From Hyparrhenia diplandra (taxonomy: Eukaryota; Streptophyta; Magnoliopsida; Poales; Poaceae): 64,000 nt of DNA. A model generated the notes under the pieces. The model was not told the origin of the DNA and ran no database searches. It worked only from the letters and a program-made list of their open reading frames with translations. The position numbers and the translations under genes were made by a program. Location: NCBI GenBank assembly GCA_015847255.1, contig JADLZK010009216.1, positions 434,001-498,000 on the forward strand. The letters are read 5' to 3'. Positions 32,931-44,210 of the stretch are shown piece by piece. The number at the start of each line of letters is the position of its first letter. Positions within the stretch are counted from its first letter, which is position 1.

Positions 32931-35472
32931 TTTTAGAGAATCATTCTATTTTTCAATATTTCTTCTATACCCTCATGTAAATTTTATTTAAATAAAGCGG
33001 CAAAATTTTATGAAAGACATTTTACATAAATACCCTTAACATTTTGCGAAGAACCCTCCCGTAGTGGCGTACCCCAATTCCCGATCCACAATTCCCCCTG
33101 TCATCTCTCTACTCTTTCTCTCTCCACGCCGCCCGCCGCCCGCCAATGAGTGAGTGCGCCGCCGCCCGCCGCCGCCGCCCGCGGTGCTCACCGCCCGTCG
33201 CTGTTGTGCGAGGTCCCTACCATCTCGACTTCATTGCTGGATTCCAGGTAAAAGAAAGCACGGATGAGCGCATGTCGCTTTCACGGAGGAGTGCGCCTAG
33301 ATCTGTGGAGGCGACGGCGTGTGGCCGTGGAGACACGCCGATTAACGGTGCTTTCGGCAAGCAAACCGGAGGCGCCTGTGTGAACTAGAGGTCTGAGCAT
33401 GAAGCTTCTTCTGTATCTTTTAGGCTTAGCTTCTTCCCTTTCTTCCCTCAAGTTTGTTGTTCCATCTAGAGGGGAGCTCCTCGTGTGGATCTCGGCGACG
33501 GTTGTTAGAACCACAAAGAGCACCACCGGATCCATGCACGAGGATAGGCGGTATCATGGCGGCGGATAGCTATGGGAGTTCGCCAGTGAGGTGCACCTGG
33601 TGAGTAGCGGCGCACACGGTGGAAGCCAGACTGCACCGTGCTCGACCACTTCTACTTCCGCTCCTCTACACCTCCCACAGCCTCCATTTTCCGGTTCCAC
33701 AACCTCTCCACCAAAGCCATCTCCTAGATCTATGCCTCCATCAATCCATCTCCATTCAAGAGTATGCCTACTCCGAACGATCGTACTCCACATAACTGAG
33801 AGCCTGCAAAAGGGTCACTACATAGTGAGTTTGTGAGTGGATCTAAACCTATATGTAACTATTGATTAGTTTTTGTTTTGATTTCCTGCTCTCATAGGTC
33901 ATTTACTCATTAGTGAAGGACACTACAAGGACTCTGAGCTTCCTTTCCAGGATTTCTGAAGACGTGTCTGCTGCTGCTGGGATCATCTTTTGGTTATTGT
34001 TGCGTTTCTGAAGAAATACGCTATACATACAAATTTGGGCTCGGTATGGTAATAAGGCAGCTAAGGTTTAAGTTATACTTATGAGATTGGTTTTCATTAT
34101 ATGTGGGCCATATTAGTATGTCATATTACTATTTTGATCATGGAGATTCAGATCCACTTCTCAGTTAATGTTATTGTTTTTGTAACCAGGTAAATTCTGA
34201 TTTCCATTATGGGCCTATGACATATACAAAAGAAAAGGGATTGATTTGGACCAGGCTTGAGGTATATATGACAATTCAATCTACATATTGAAGTTTATTG
34301 TGGCACCACATAGCAAAAACATAGGTAAGGTAATTTGGAACCATGTTGTGGTACTCCTGGTCAGTTAAGATTTCAGTTGTATTGCTCCAGTCTGGTTACT
34401 GAACTCAGGCTGCATTTGCTGAGGTGAGATAAATAATTGAGGAGCAGCACATCATGCTGTTGAGATAGGTTAGGTATGCAGTATGCTTGAACTTGTGCCC
34501 TTTTAATGTATTTTGTTTTTATGTGTTCCCATATTTTGTATCTGCTGCAGTGATATAGGTTCTAGGTTTTTGTTTCTTGTGGTCATGTGAACGAATAATC
34601 CAATAGTTTTCCAATTTTTCCCTAGATAGGATCAACACGATGATAGCAGGGATTTCATGTTTCGCAACAAAGTGGCATCACTTGGGTAATTCTTTAATAT
34701 TTTTCTCTTTTATTTTTTTTATCGTTTGCTTAATGCATGGGCCTTGTTGGAGTAGCTTGCAGAAAAGCTTATTTGCAGACTTGTAAGATGTCTCTTTTCA
34801 AGGTTAGCTATAAGATTAAATTTTCTATTTCAATAGCAATCTTGCTCATGCGCTGGAAATTTGTGATTCTATCCAAGATTGGTGTGGTTGTTGCATCTGC
34901 TTTCATTGACAGTAGATTAAGATTGCTACTGATTTGGTGCATTCTCTACAGGTACAAAATGCATAGATTAGTTCACGGGAAATGTGTGGATCCTTGCTTT
35001 ATCAGTCCCACTATCTTTGTTGTCAATGACTTCTCGAGCCTGCCGACATTGAGGGGTTTATAGGAGTATAAATTGATATGCTAAGTGCACCTTGATCAAA
35101 GATTTTGAGTTGTTTTCTGTTTCGGAAGAAGTTCAGGACTAACTCCTTCGAAGTTCATTGGTTGCATGTATACTTTCTATGTAGATATGTAGACGTGCTT
35201 TTCTTTAAATCTCACCTCCTATATTGACCTTTCAGACGGTACAAGGACCCTGTCAAGCGATGCCTGATGTAGAATTCTTCAATGATATCTGATGATATTT
35301 GTGCTTTAATTTAGTTTTGATTGTGCAAGAATTTTAGTGTTTTCGGTGTTTACATATTTATACATATTTATAGGATGAGAAAATTATTATTCTAAATTTT
35401 TTCAAATACATTGGCACTTATTTTTTTTATCAAATAGTCAAGGCAGGGCCCGAAGGGCTTCTAATGTTCTAG
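32931..35472 (+). mobile_element. Candidate Helitron
   Basis: The 3' end is the stronger evidence: hairpin GCCC-GAA-GGGC at 35448-35458, ten bases, then CTAG at 35469-35472 followed by T, the arrangement of Helitron 3' termini. A possible 5' end is A/TCTTTTAGAG at 32930-32931, fitting insertion between A and T. The interior has a GC-rich block (33120-33400), further coding-like pieces to 33840, and AT-rich intron-like sequence, as if host gene fragments were captured. No Rep/helicase is present. The 5' end is tentative. Confidence 0.4.
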
Positions 35473-36737
35473 TATACATATACCAACCTGCTCAGCGGAC
35501 ACATGTCGTCGTCCTAAATCAGTGTTGCTGCCTGCTAAGCCTCCTCATGATCTGAATCTCCTCCTGCTAGCTATTGAAACATATAGATTAAAAACAATTA
35601 GCTTAATGGTTGCAACTCGATCTGAATCTACGCGAGACAACCACGCCAAAGGAGAGAGCGGTGACCCACTTTAGGGAGAAGAAGATTCAGTTTCACACAT
35701 CAGGAAGAAAAAAGGGATGGCATACCTTGTCAGCAGAGAAGGGCCAAGGCTGACGAGGCTCTGGATGCTCGGCGCGTCGATGACAGACTTCGGCGGCATC
35801 GCGTGGCAGCGGCGAAGACCAGCGCCTAGCCCGCACCTCGACAGCCGCCGCTGCCTTGTTTCACTGTCGGATTAGGGCGCGGCCAAGCCCCTCACTCTTC
35901 TTCTTCTCACCGCTCACTGGCTGGCTTCCGCGTCCTGGCGCCGCGAAAGTGGCGGAGGCTGCGTCCCTTCAGGGCCGTGATGCATCGCCCGCCTCGGCCC
36001 TCGACTGGGAGCAGGCCGGAGCAGAAGCCATCGTCGCTGGCACCGCAGAGCTAGGGGTTTCGAGCCCGCGTATGGGGGTGAGGAGGAGCTGTGCGCATTG
36101 GATCTTGACATGGGGAGAGGAGGAGCCACGCGTTGGGTGAGGGCCGTGAGGATTGCGTCTGTGGGGTGATGGGAGGGGGTTGAGGTGTAGGCAGCATTGT
36201 GAGAGGGAGGAGTTGCGAGAGGATGAGGAAAGCACCAGTGATCTCGCGCGGTGTCCCAGCGTGGCGCGCGTGTGATGATGGGCAGGTGTCCCATACTTTT
36301 TGATCCTTACCGTTGAACGGTGAATGAGTAATGAGAGAAGGTTGAGAAGTAATCTGGGTGGTTCATTTGAATGAATTTGAATGTGAATAAGTTGGTGCAT
36401 TAGTAGGGAAGATTCTGGTCTTCATCCTGTAATTAATCATTCTGGTGGATCTAATCTAATGTGTGCAAGCAAGCAAGAGAGAGGCGAAAAATGTAATTAA
36501 TGTGTTCTTGGCGGGTGGAGTCAATCTCTTGGCCGGCGCCCGGCAGAGGCGAGGGCGGCGGCTCCATCCCGAGACTCGATCTTGCCCATGGACAGCGGTG
36601 GCTCTAATAATTCCAATCCCACAGTCCATATGCCTTTGCGTGGAGACACCCGATGCTGCTAGCTAACCAGAGGACGAATCTTTTTTTCTTTTATTTCCCT
36701 GGATGATACACATCTGGTGAATCAAACCGCAAACAAC
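35473..36737. other. Intergenic, no supported gene
   Basis: GC-rich between 35740 and 36160, AT-rich elsewhere. Open stretches at 35856-36140 (plus) and 35914-36400 (minus) overlap one another, have low-complexity Arg/Pro/Ser-rich products and no domain I recognise. Confidence 0.4.
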
Positions 36738-36759
36738 CACTACTACAATGGGCGGCTCG

Positions 36760-36938
36760 TGTACCAGCCACCCTAATGTGAATCTTAGATTTCGTGATCT
36801 TCAAAATTCAATAAAATGAGCCGGCTCGTGTACCAGCCGCCCTAATGTGAATCTTAGATTTCGATCTTCAAAATTCAATAAAATGAGCCGCCCTAATGTG
36901 AATCTTAGATTTCGTGATCTTCAAAATTCAATAAAATA
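36760..36938. repeat. 60-bp tandem repeat at the left end of CACTA element B
   Basis: Three units containing CCCTAATGTGAATCTTAGAT and TCTTCAAAATTCAATAAAAT, beginning near 36770, 36840 and 36891. The third lacks the GGCTCGTGTACCAG part. Confidence 0.85.
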
Positions 36939-37027
36939 ACAAAAGATTTTTTTTATAATCGGGATAGGACCCCACCGACCGCCCACATCCCCTACACATG
37001 GTGATTTTTTTTAGGCTTTTTGCAAAT

Positions 37028-37115
37028 GTTGCGACAACCAAGATTCGAACCCGCGACCTCGAGCCCATGCGTGACCCTCCCTCCATCATGCTACACACTT
37101 GCATGTGCCCATATC
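37028..37115 (-). other. tRNA-like module inside CACTA element B
   Basis: On the minus strand: GTGTAGCATGATGGAGGGAG, then a variable stretch, then CGCGGGTTCGAATCTTGG. The GGTTCGAATC is a perfect pol III B-box core. Collinear with 14895-15000. Confidence 0.5.
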
Positions 37116-37184
37116 TCATTCGGCGTCCCCATATATTATACAAATCCGAGTGTAACTTGACTATTTGAGGTCCTAAACTAATTC

Positions 37185-37590
37185 AAACCAAAAAAGTGGT
37201 CAACTACAAAGTTTCATAACTTTTCGAGATCTGCATTTCATATTTAGGAAGTTCTTCCGTTCGAGGTCGTTATTTAAATTTGAATTTCAAATTTGAGACA
37301 TTTGAACACGACTTTTGCATGACTAGATGATTTCAAACTAAAAAGTGGTCAACAACAAAGTTTCATAACTTTTCGAGATCTACAATTGTTATTTAGGAAG
37401 TTTTTTCATCCGAGGTCATTTGAAAAATTCAAATTCCAAAATTTACACATTCAAAACCCACTTTTTGAGGCATCAAATAAATGCAAATGAAAAAGTGGTC
37501 AACAACAAAGATTCAAAACTTTTCAAGATCTGCAATTGTTATTTAGGAAGTTTTTCCATATAAGGTCGTTACTGAAATTTTAATTTTTAA
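37185..37590. repeat. Tandem repeat of about 150 bp, three units, inside CACTA element B
   Basis: Units start at AAAAGTGGTCAAC near 37192, 37343 and 37493, each with TTTCATAACTTTTCGAGATC or a close variant and a following AGGAAGTTTTT. Counterpart of 15050-15470. Confidence 0.8.
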
Positions 37591-37853
37591 TGCCTCATTT
37601 TAAATTCGGCGACCCAATCGTAGGGGCCTCAATATAGAGCCCCTATTGTGGACCACGGAGGGGGTTTGGTGATTGAACCGCCCCTGATAACTTGATGGGG
37701 CGGTTGGTACCTGACCCGCCCCTAATGTGTAGTCGGTAGGGCGGTTTGTCAACTTGATCGAGGATTTTCAAGATCTTATAGGGCGGCTCAAAGTATGAGC
37801 CGCCCCTAATCAAATGGCAGGCGCTCCCTTAGTTGCCTTTTGTAGTAGTGAAC

Positions 37854-38211
37854 TAAACACCAAGGCAAACCAAACGAGTGAGTGAAATCCAGAAGGAACA
37901 CAGGATGAATAGCGTACTGTTGTGTACACATCTGGATTAATTTACATCATCCAAAATTGCAACACAAGAAGGTTTATTATCAGAACTAGGGGTGCAAATT
38001 GAAGACAATTATGTGCACCTCAAATCCTCTTTAGTTCACGTATTTGTACTAGTTCTCCAAACTTTTAAAGAAATAATATAAATATTTGAACTAAAAGAGG
38101 TTCGGAGGTGCACCTAAAAGTTAGTACCTCTTTAGTTCAATTATTTGTACTCAGGCTACATGTCGTACACGTCTAGCTAGCGTGTTTGTTTTGAAAGAGC
38201 GTGGGAGAGAA
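37854..38211. other. Upstream region of the bHLH-like gene
   Basis: AT-rich, holding the expected promoter. A direct repeat pairs GCACCTCAAATCCTCTTTAGTTC near 38015 with AGTACCTCTTTAGTTC near 38125, the latter preceded by the inverse word GGAGGTGCACC. No clear TATA box. Confidence 0.4.
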
Positions 38212-39349
38212 ATGTCAGGAAAAAGAGAAGAAAACATCCTTAGAACAAAAACTCCAGCTTCTGCGCTCCGTCACAAAGTAAGTAATCATACTTTTCTACT
38301 ACAAACCCATTTCTGCTTTCTATCATTTACGTGCTAATAAACGTAGACAATAAAGACACAGCAATCTTTCAGTCTCCGTTGGTTGGTAACTTGATACGCG
38401 CGTGTTTGTTTTCAAAGATTTCTTTAGCTTTTACCCTTCAAAATCTGACTATATATAATTAAACTATTCAACTTTTCTAAAATAGTTCATATAAATTACT
38501 CGACATATATACATGTCACCACGACACTGATAAGACTTGTACTTCGTGCATATATATGTTGGTTGTGATTTGTGACCACCGTTCGGCTGTGTGTCCATTT
38601 CAGACACATGCTGACTACTCAGTGGTCGAGCTAATTAACTGATGATCCACACCTATTGATTTTATTTTTTCTGAAAAGAGAGAAAAAAAAACTATTGTTC
38701 AATTCTATATGAGCAATGAAATGCATGCAGGCAAACAAGACGTCAATCCTGGTAGACGCGTCGAAATACATCAAGGAGCTCAAGGACAAGGTTGAAGCAG
38801 CAGCAGCAGCAGACTCATCATCATCACAAGCTGACACTTACACTAGGAGTGCTTTTGGTTCTGGAAGCGCTGTGCCAGCAACGGTACGTAACGTAATCAC
38901 ATTGTTACAACATCAGAATCCTTAGATCGATGGTGATTGTCGTTATATTTGCAGAGGCAGTTTTGCAAGCAACATAGTACATGATAAAACAGTTGAACCT
39001 CAATCCGTACGTTTCCATGCATGCCATTTTTGAACAGGTAAGCGTCTCGTCAGTGGAGCTGGATAGCAGCAGCAGGAGAGGGTTCCGGATCAATGTGTCG
39101 ACGGAGAGGAGCTGGCCTGGGCTGCTGGTGTCGGTTCTGGAGGCCTTGGAGGACCTTGGCCTCGACGTCCTGGATGCCGATGTCTCCTGCGCTGATGACA
39201 CCGCCTTCCGCTTCCAAGCGCTTGGTGGATCATCAGGCCAGGGCCTGCTGCAGCAGGAGGAGGAGGGAGGAAGCGTGGACGAGCAAATGGTTCAGCAAGC
39301 CGTGTTGCAGGCCATCACCAAATGCATGGATGATGACGATGAGCGATAA
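38212..39349 (+). CDS. Small bHLH/ACT-like regulatory protein gene, three exons, 176 codons
   Basis: Proposed exons are 38212-38277, 38731-38883 and 39038-39349, all joined in phase 0 with GT/AG ends (AAA/GTAAGT, GCAG/GCA, ACG/GTACGT, ACAG/GTA). Exon 2 encodes NKTSILVDASKYIKELKDK, the second helix of a plant bHLH. Exon 3 encodes GFRINVSTERSWPGLLVSVL followed by EALEDLGLDVLDADVSC, the ACT-like C-terminal domain of small plant bHLH proteins. It ends KCMDDDDER and a TAA. Exon 1 is odd: the ATG frame that splices in phase does not give helix 1, whereas an overlapping frame (from 38219) encodes LEQKLQLLRSVTK, the expected helix 1. The protein as drawn thus lacks the basic region and helix 1. The family is presumed nuclear. 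The call of family is good; exon 1 is uncertain. Confidence 0.7.
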
Positions 39350-39954
39350 GACAAAAAACTGCAGAACCTGAAATTTGTCTGCTTTAATTTGGGCCTTGAA
39401 GCGCAAGCTTACATGGCCCAAGGAATTCGTGATTTTTATTTTTTATTTTTCTTATGATTCCACAGTGAAACTGAAACATTACTTCAGGTTTCGGTAAGTA
39501 ATAGTATTTCCTACCCAGATTAAGTATGGCACTAAGGGATAAGCAAAAACAACTGTGAATTAGAGAGTAGTATAAAGATATTGTAGAAAGAATAATAAGA
39601 CAGTAGCTTCAAGTATTGGAACTTCTCCATCAGTAGCAGTATTGTTGTGGTCAGTGGTCCCTGTGTTTTGCAATTTGAAGGGACTATGACTAATCTTTGC
39701 TTCTTAAGCTGTGTTTGTTCTTGGTGCTCTGCCTCACATCAATGTGTTTTTTAAGAAAGACGGCAAGAGCTTTGCTGAGACAACAGAAAAAACGAAGAAC
39801 AGAATAACAAAAGATTGGCAGAACTCTTCTCTATCAATGTGTTTTCATTGTAACTTTGTTTGCTATATTTTGATTGTAACTATTCTCTATGAATACATAG
39901 ATTGGCACAACTCTTGCCGTTTTTTTCAAAAAAAAGAAGAAGAAGGAAAACTTA
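39350..39954. other. 3' flank of the bHLH-like gene
   Basis: Expected 3' UTR and spacer, AT-rich, nothing else recognised. An open stretch entering 39711-40262 crosses into a MITE and an LTR and is not a gene. Confidence 0.45.
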
Positions 39955-40047
39955 TACTCTCTCCGTCCCAAATTATAATTCGTTTGACTTTTTCAACCAC
40001 AAGTTTGACCACTTTCGTCTTATTTAAAAAAATTTGTGCAAACAAAG

Positions 40048-40635
40048 TGTCGAACCCAGCTAGATTGAGCTGGAACCGACACGCAGATCGTCGTTCGTCG
40101 GGGGGTAGTGAAGGCGGTGATGGAGATGGTGGCTATTGTGTATTGCCCGCGGCGCCGGGGCGCGGCGGCTCGCAGGCGGGCGGCGGCGTGGGGCGGCGCT
40201 GGTGGTGGTGGTGGTGGTTGCGGGGGGGGGGGCGGGGGGAGAGAGGCAGGGAGAGAGATTGAGATATATTTTTCTTTATTTGCTTGTTACCCCGAAAGAT
40301 TACAGGACCTTTACTTATATAGCCCGGCTAGTGGGACTTGTATAAGCAATCTCTCTAAAAGGTTACGTTATAGATTGGAATACCTTTTTACAAGCATATC
40401 CTATTTATTTTCCTAATAAGGGTCTTCCTTATAGATGGAATATCCCCTTGCACACCAAAAAACCTAAGATAATCGAAGATAATTTCCTCCTTTATTGCTG
40501 AATTAATTGCCGAAGAATTCACGAAAGGGAGGAGGAGGAGGCGGCGGTGCGACGCCTGCCGGGCGGCGTGGTCCGGGCGCCCCTCGGAACCGGGCGGGGC
40601 CTGTACTTTTGGGCCCTATCTCTTGGGTCATGACA
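40048..40635 (-). repeat. 3' LTR (left) of the nested Gypsy element
   Basis: 588 bp with a G-rich tract (40200-40250). Ends GGGTCATGACA at 40635, next to the purine tract. Matches 45720-46300 along its length. Confidence 0.87.
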
Positions 40636-40654
40636 TCTCCCCTCTCTCTTCTCC

Positions 40655-41400
40655 GACAGGCGCGTCCTCGCGCTGGATGAAAGTCCATTCGGTCACACCT
40701 GGGTGGAGGTCTGTTGCACCTGGCATGATGAGCTCAACTTGCAGGATGAGCTTGCCATGCACTAGGTTCCTGAGGATCATGTTCTCCCTGGTTCGCTGTG
40801 GAGCAAACTCCAAGAGATAGTGGAGGTTCCCGATGTAGCCGTGATAGATTTACTGGTGGACAACACGCCCCTACTAAGAAGCTGTCTGTCGACGTGCTGT
40901 AAGAAGAAGCTCCCTTGGAACTCCCACCTCAAGATGCTGATGCACCATGTCGCGGGGACGGGCTCTCCAGGAACAAGAAGCGCTCATTGGGCGGAGCGTT
41001 GACGAAGAGCGGAAGAAGGCGCCAGATGGTGATGTCACAGCGAGTAGGGGGAGTAGCAGCCAAATTCAACATCGTACCGTACATGAAGGAACCGACGTCG
41101 AACAGGGAGGGAGACAGCTGATGTGTGCCCCTCTCCGCGTCATAGCGATGTGGACGTTGTCGACGGTGAGGAAGAGGCGATCCATGCCGCCGAGGAAGAC
41201 GTGGCGGGGCCGACGATGGTGGCGCCATGGCCACATGCCGCCCAACAAGATGGCGGTCGGTGAAGCCGACGGCGTCGGTGTAGTTGTGTAGGCGCCCTAG
41301 GGCGAGTTCGTCCGCGAACTCCGCCTTGAAGCAAAAGCCTCCGGCAGGTCCGGCAGAAGTGGAGAAAGTGGGGAGGTAGAAACGGCCGTCGAAGAGGAGG
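40655..41400 (-). other. Nested Gypsy internal region, 3' part
   Basis: Lies between the inner insertion and the purine tract. Minus-strand open stretches at 40628-40813 and 40929-41234 have no domain I can name. Probably remnants of the element's 3' coding or untranslated part. Confidence 0.4.
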
Positions 41401-41945
41401 AGGCCTGAAGATCTCTAGATTGGTTTTGGGTAATTAATGACAACCTAGGACTAATCTCTATGCTTAAGTGTGTATCTAGCTTGAGATGGTTCTAGCCAAG
41501 TTGTGAAGCATGGTGGTCATGATGGATGCACGGTGATGATCCAAAAGTTGATCAAGTGCTTGGACTTGAAAAAAGGAAAATAAAATGGGCTCAAGGCAAA
41601 GGTATATTTGATAGGGCCATTTTATTTTACACTCAAGACATCTAGCGGATGTGAGTGATTTAGGTTTGATAACCGTACTATAAAGAGGAGAAAATCATAA
41701 TCGCTTTACTCACCTAGTGCCACTAAATCCGAATTTCAAATTGCATGTGCATTTGGGTTAGTGACATGGTGGTTCGATGAGAAACTTCTTGGAAAAAGGC
41801 TTGAGAAAATGTCATCTAAATATGCTCAAAAAAGGTTTGACATAATTTGGATGAGATGATATTTTATTTGGATCAAGATTTATTGAGAATTTTGGAAAAG
41901 AAACTTGAAAAGAAGAGAAAAAGAGGTGACGTGCACCTTGCTTGA

Positions 41946-41986
41946 AATATATATACATGTATATGTATATGTATATACATATATGC
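41946..41986. repeat. AT-rich microsatellite
   Basis: Alternating TATATACATGTATATGTATA-type run inside the solo LTR. Confidence 0.8.
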
Positions 41987-42156
41987 AAGTCATGCTCACG
42001 TACAAGCATCAGCTAGCTAGCTGGCTTGCTATTCGGCATCAGCTGTACATATACACGGACGTGGGTGGCCTCTGTTGTTTTCAAACTTGAATCGTCGACG
42101 TACGTAGCATATGTGAGCCGGCCCGTCGACTTCGTGCTGGGCCGCAAACCGCTGCT

Positions 42157-42240
42157 GCTGCTTGCCGAATGGGACACACGGTTGCCGAATGGGACAGTTG
42201 CCGAATGGGACTTGCTGCTGGTGCTGGTTGCCGAATAGGA
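42157..42240. repeat. Short direct repeats of TTGCCGAATGGGAC type
   Basis: Four copies of TGCCGAATGGGAC or a close variant (near 42162, 42182, 42199 and 42229), interleaved with GCTGCTG runs, inside the solo LTR. Confidence 0.75.
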
Positions 42241-42373
42241 ATTTCTGCTGGGCCAAATCGCCGTGGGCTGCTGCTGCTTGCTAATCCCGGCCCACTTGTC
42301 CGTTTGTTGCTGCTGCCGAGCGCCGCGAGGCCCTGCGCGCTGCTTGCTGCCTTGCAAGCTAACAAGGTGCCGC

Positions 42374-42716
42374 TTTTTTTTGACGCCTCTTAACTGGGTA
42401 CAGCTGTAGTATCTGAACATGTACGAACACACACGCAACCCCCACACACGCACACACTCACGCCCTACGCACATATTGAGACCTACAACTACACACAGCT
42501 TGAAGATCACGTCCTTTATGAGATCGACAGAATCACTAAGGGCTCCGTAGACGACGGGCACGTCGTTCTGACCATTGTGGCACCACGTGAGGAGGCGACG
42601 AAATTTATTTGGGGCAAGCCCCGGTGAGACACCCGAGTTACGATCCCAGGGATCGAACTCGGGCGGGCAGCGCTCCCACCTGAGTCGCTAGCCACCAAAA
42701 AAAAAAAAAAAAAAAA
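42374..42716 (-). mobile_element. tRNA-derived SINE inside the solo LTR
   Basis: Flanked by the 13-bp direct repeat AAGGTGCCGCTTT (42364-42376 and 42717-42729). On the minus strand its head reads GGTGGCTAGCGACTCAGGTG, then GAGTTCGATCC. These correspond to pol III A- and B-box positions of a tRNA head. It ends GGCGTC followed by A8. A 22-base homopolymer (A on the plus strand, 42697-42718) sits beside the head rather than the tail. The SINE family is not identified. Confidence 0.65.
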
Positions 42717-44210
42717 AAGGTGCCGCTTTAGCTCTGTACTAGTCCATCTCCACGTTCTTTCCAGAGCACGAGCACGAGAAAGAAAGGTGCCGCCACCGCC
42801 TGCTGCAGCTACTGCCCGTTGAGAGATTTATCCGTTGGAAGCCTGCCGTTGGGGCACCAGAGAAGAGCAAGCTGCTGAGAATAAAAGGGTGCTGCCCCTC
42901 TCCTTTCTCTCTCTTGCACATTTGAGCTGTTCTTCCCCTCTCTCAAACCCTAGAACGAGAAAAAGAGCTCCTCTTCTCCCTCTCTCGATCTACTGATTTG
43001 GGCTGAAATCAAGTGAGAGAGCTTGTGCTTGAGATTGATTTGAGGGCTCCAAGAAGATTGCTTCCCTCTCCTCTCCACTTTATTGGTGGATTTGAGTTCT
43101 TGAGAGGAATTGAGGGTAACCCTAGTGTGCATTGCATTTGTGATTCATTTCGTGGCACTAGGTGATTATTGCAATTGTGGTCATCTCTTTACTCTTGGTG
43201 ATTGCCGTCACCTAGACGGTTGGAGTTGGATTGATTGGTGAGGGGATTTGGTGATTGTATCCGCCCCCCAATCAAGGTGATATTGTGAGGGGTTCTTGAG
43301 CTTCCCCGGTGGGACACCAAATTGCTACTCTAGTGGATTGCTCGTGTCATTGAGTTACCTCTCTTGTGAGTGGTGTCTTGGAGAGCCCAAGGGGCCAACT
43401 AGCGAGTGCACCGCCTAGTCCAAGAACCATCCAAGTGTTGGTCGACACAACGGGGGATTAGCTTGCCGGCAAGCAAGTGAACCTCGGAGATAAATCAATT
43501 GTGTCATCTCTTGTCTCCCGGTTTTCGGATTGATTGATATATATATTGTTGGAAGTATTTATTCGGTGGTTGGCATCATCATCTACATCTCACCATCGGT
43601 ATAAAAGTCATATTCCTTCTCTTTTATACTTGCAATATATATTGTGATAGAGTAGCAAGTAGATTTGCATAGAGTAATTTATATATCTTGTTAGCTCTCA
43701 TTCTAGTTGAAGTAGAGACATAGCAATTGTGTGCCATAGAGATATTAATTACTAGAATAACAATAGGTGGCTTGCCTAACATTTAGAGCTAGAGCAAACC
43801 GCATTTCGCCATTTGTTTTACTAATATCTTGATCTAGTGTCTTTGAAGAATTTTTTATTAGGCTATTCACCCCCACTCTAGCCATCTAGGACCTTACAAG
43901 GCCGTCCTCAACCGTCCATGCCGGGCGGCGTTGCGTGGTGGTGACGTCGAGGGCGATCCAAATGAATCATGCCGATCCTCCGGTGTCGCTATATCGAGCC
44001 GTACGAATACTCTAGTGGACGTGTCGTAGAGGTCCAAGGCAATCGCATGCCTCGAACGTTTCCCGGCCGGGAGGAAGTGTCCGACGCCGGCGAAGATGCG
44101 ACCTTAGCGGTCGGGGCCAGGGCGCCCCACGCCGAGGAGCCGAGTCGACGTGAACGTGCTCGGGCGGCCGTCGCGGTAGTACCGCAGCTCGTGAGTCACG
44201 AAGTCCCATG

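Larger units (their letters stand above)
36738..37850. mobile_element. CACTA element B, non-autonomous, complete
   Basis: 1113 bp from CACTACTACAATGGGCGGCT to GCCTTTTGTAGTAGTG, flanked by the 3-bp duplication AAC (36735-36737 and 37851-37853). Rich in GGGGCGGTT/AACCGCCCC subterminal words. Internally collinear with CACTA element A from the tRNA-like block through the tandem repeats. It starts with about three copies of a 60-bp unit (GCCCTAATGTGAATCTTAG). Confidence 0.9.
41406..43898 (+). mobile_element. Solo LTR (probably Copia, Maximus/SIRE-like), 2.5 kb
   Basis: 2493 bp starting TGAAGATCTCTAGATTGG and ending CTAGGACCTTACA, flanked by the perfect 5-bp duplication AGGCC (41401-41405 and 43899-43903). 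No internal coding region or second LTR, so it is best read as a solo LTR. The start (ATTGGTTTTGGGTAATTAAT) and the end (CACCCCCACTCTAGCC) resemble long LTRs of grass Copia elements of the Maximus/SIRE group, from memory of such LTRs. A SINE-like insert lies at 42374-42716. Confidence 0.8.

Noticed and set aside
33146..33838. GC-rich open frames resembling a first exon
   Set aside because: Overlapping frames on both strands with low-complexity Arg/Pro/Ser products and no domain. Kept only as part of the Helitron candidate.
39711..40262. 183-codon plus-strand open frame with poly-Gly/Arg end
   Set aside because: It runs from an intergenic region through a MITE arm into an LTR. The C-terminal low complexity is the G-rich tract of the LTR.
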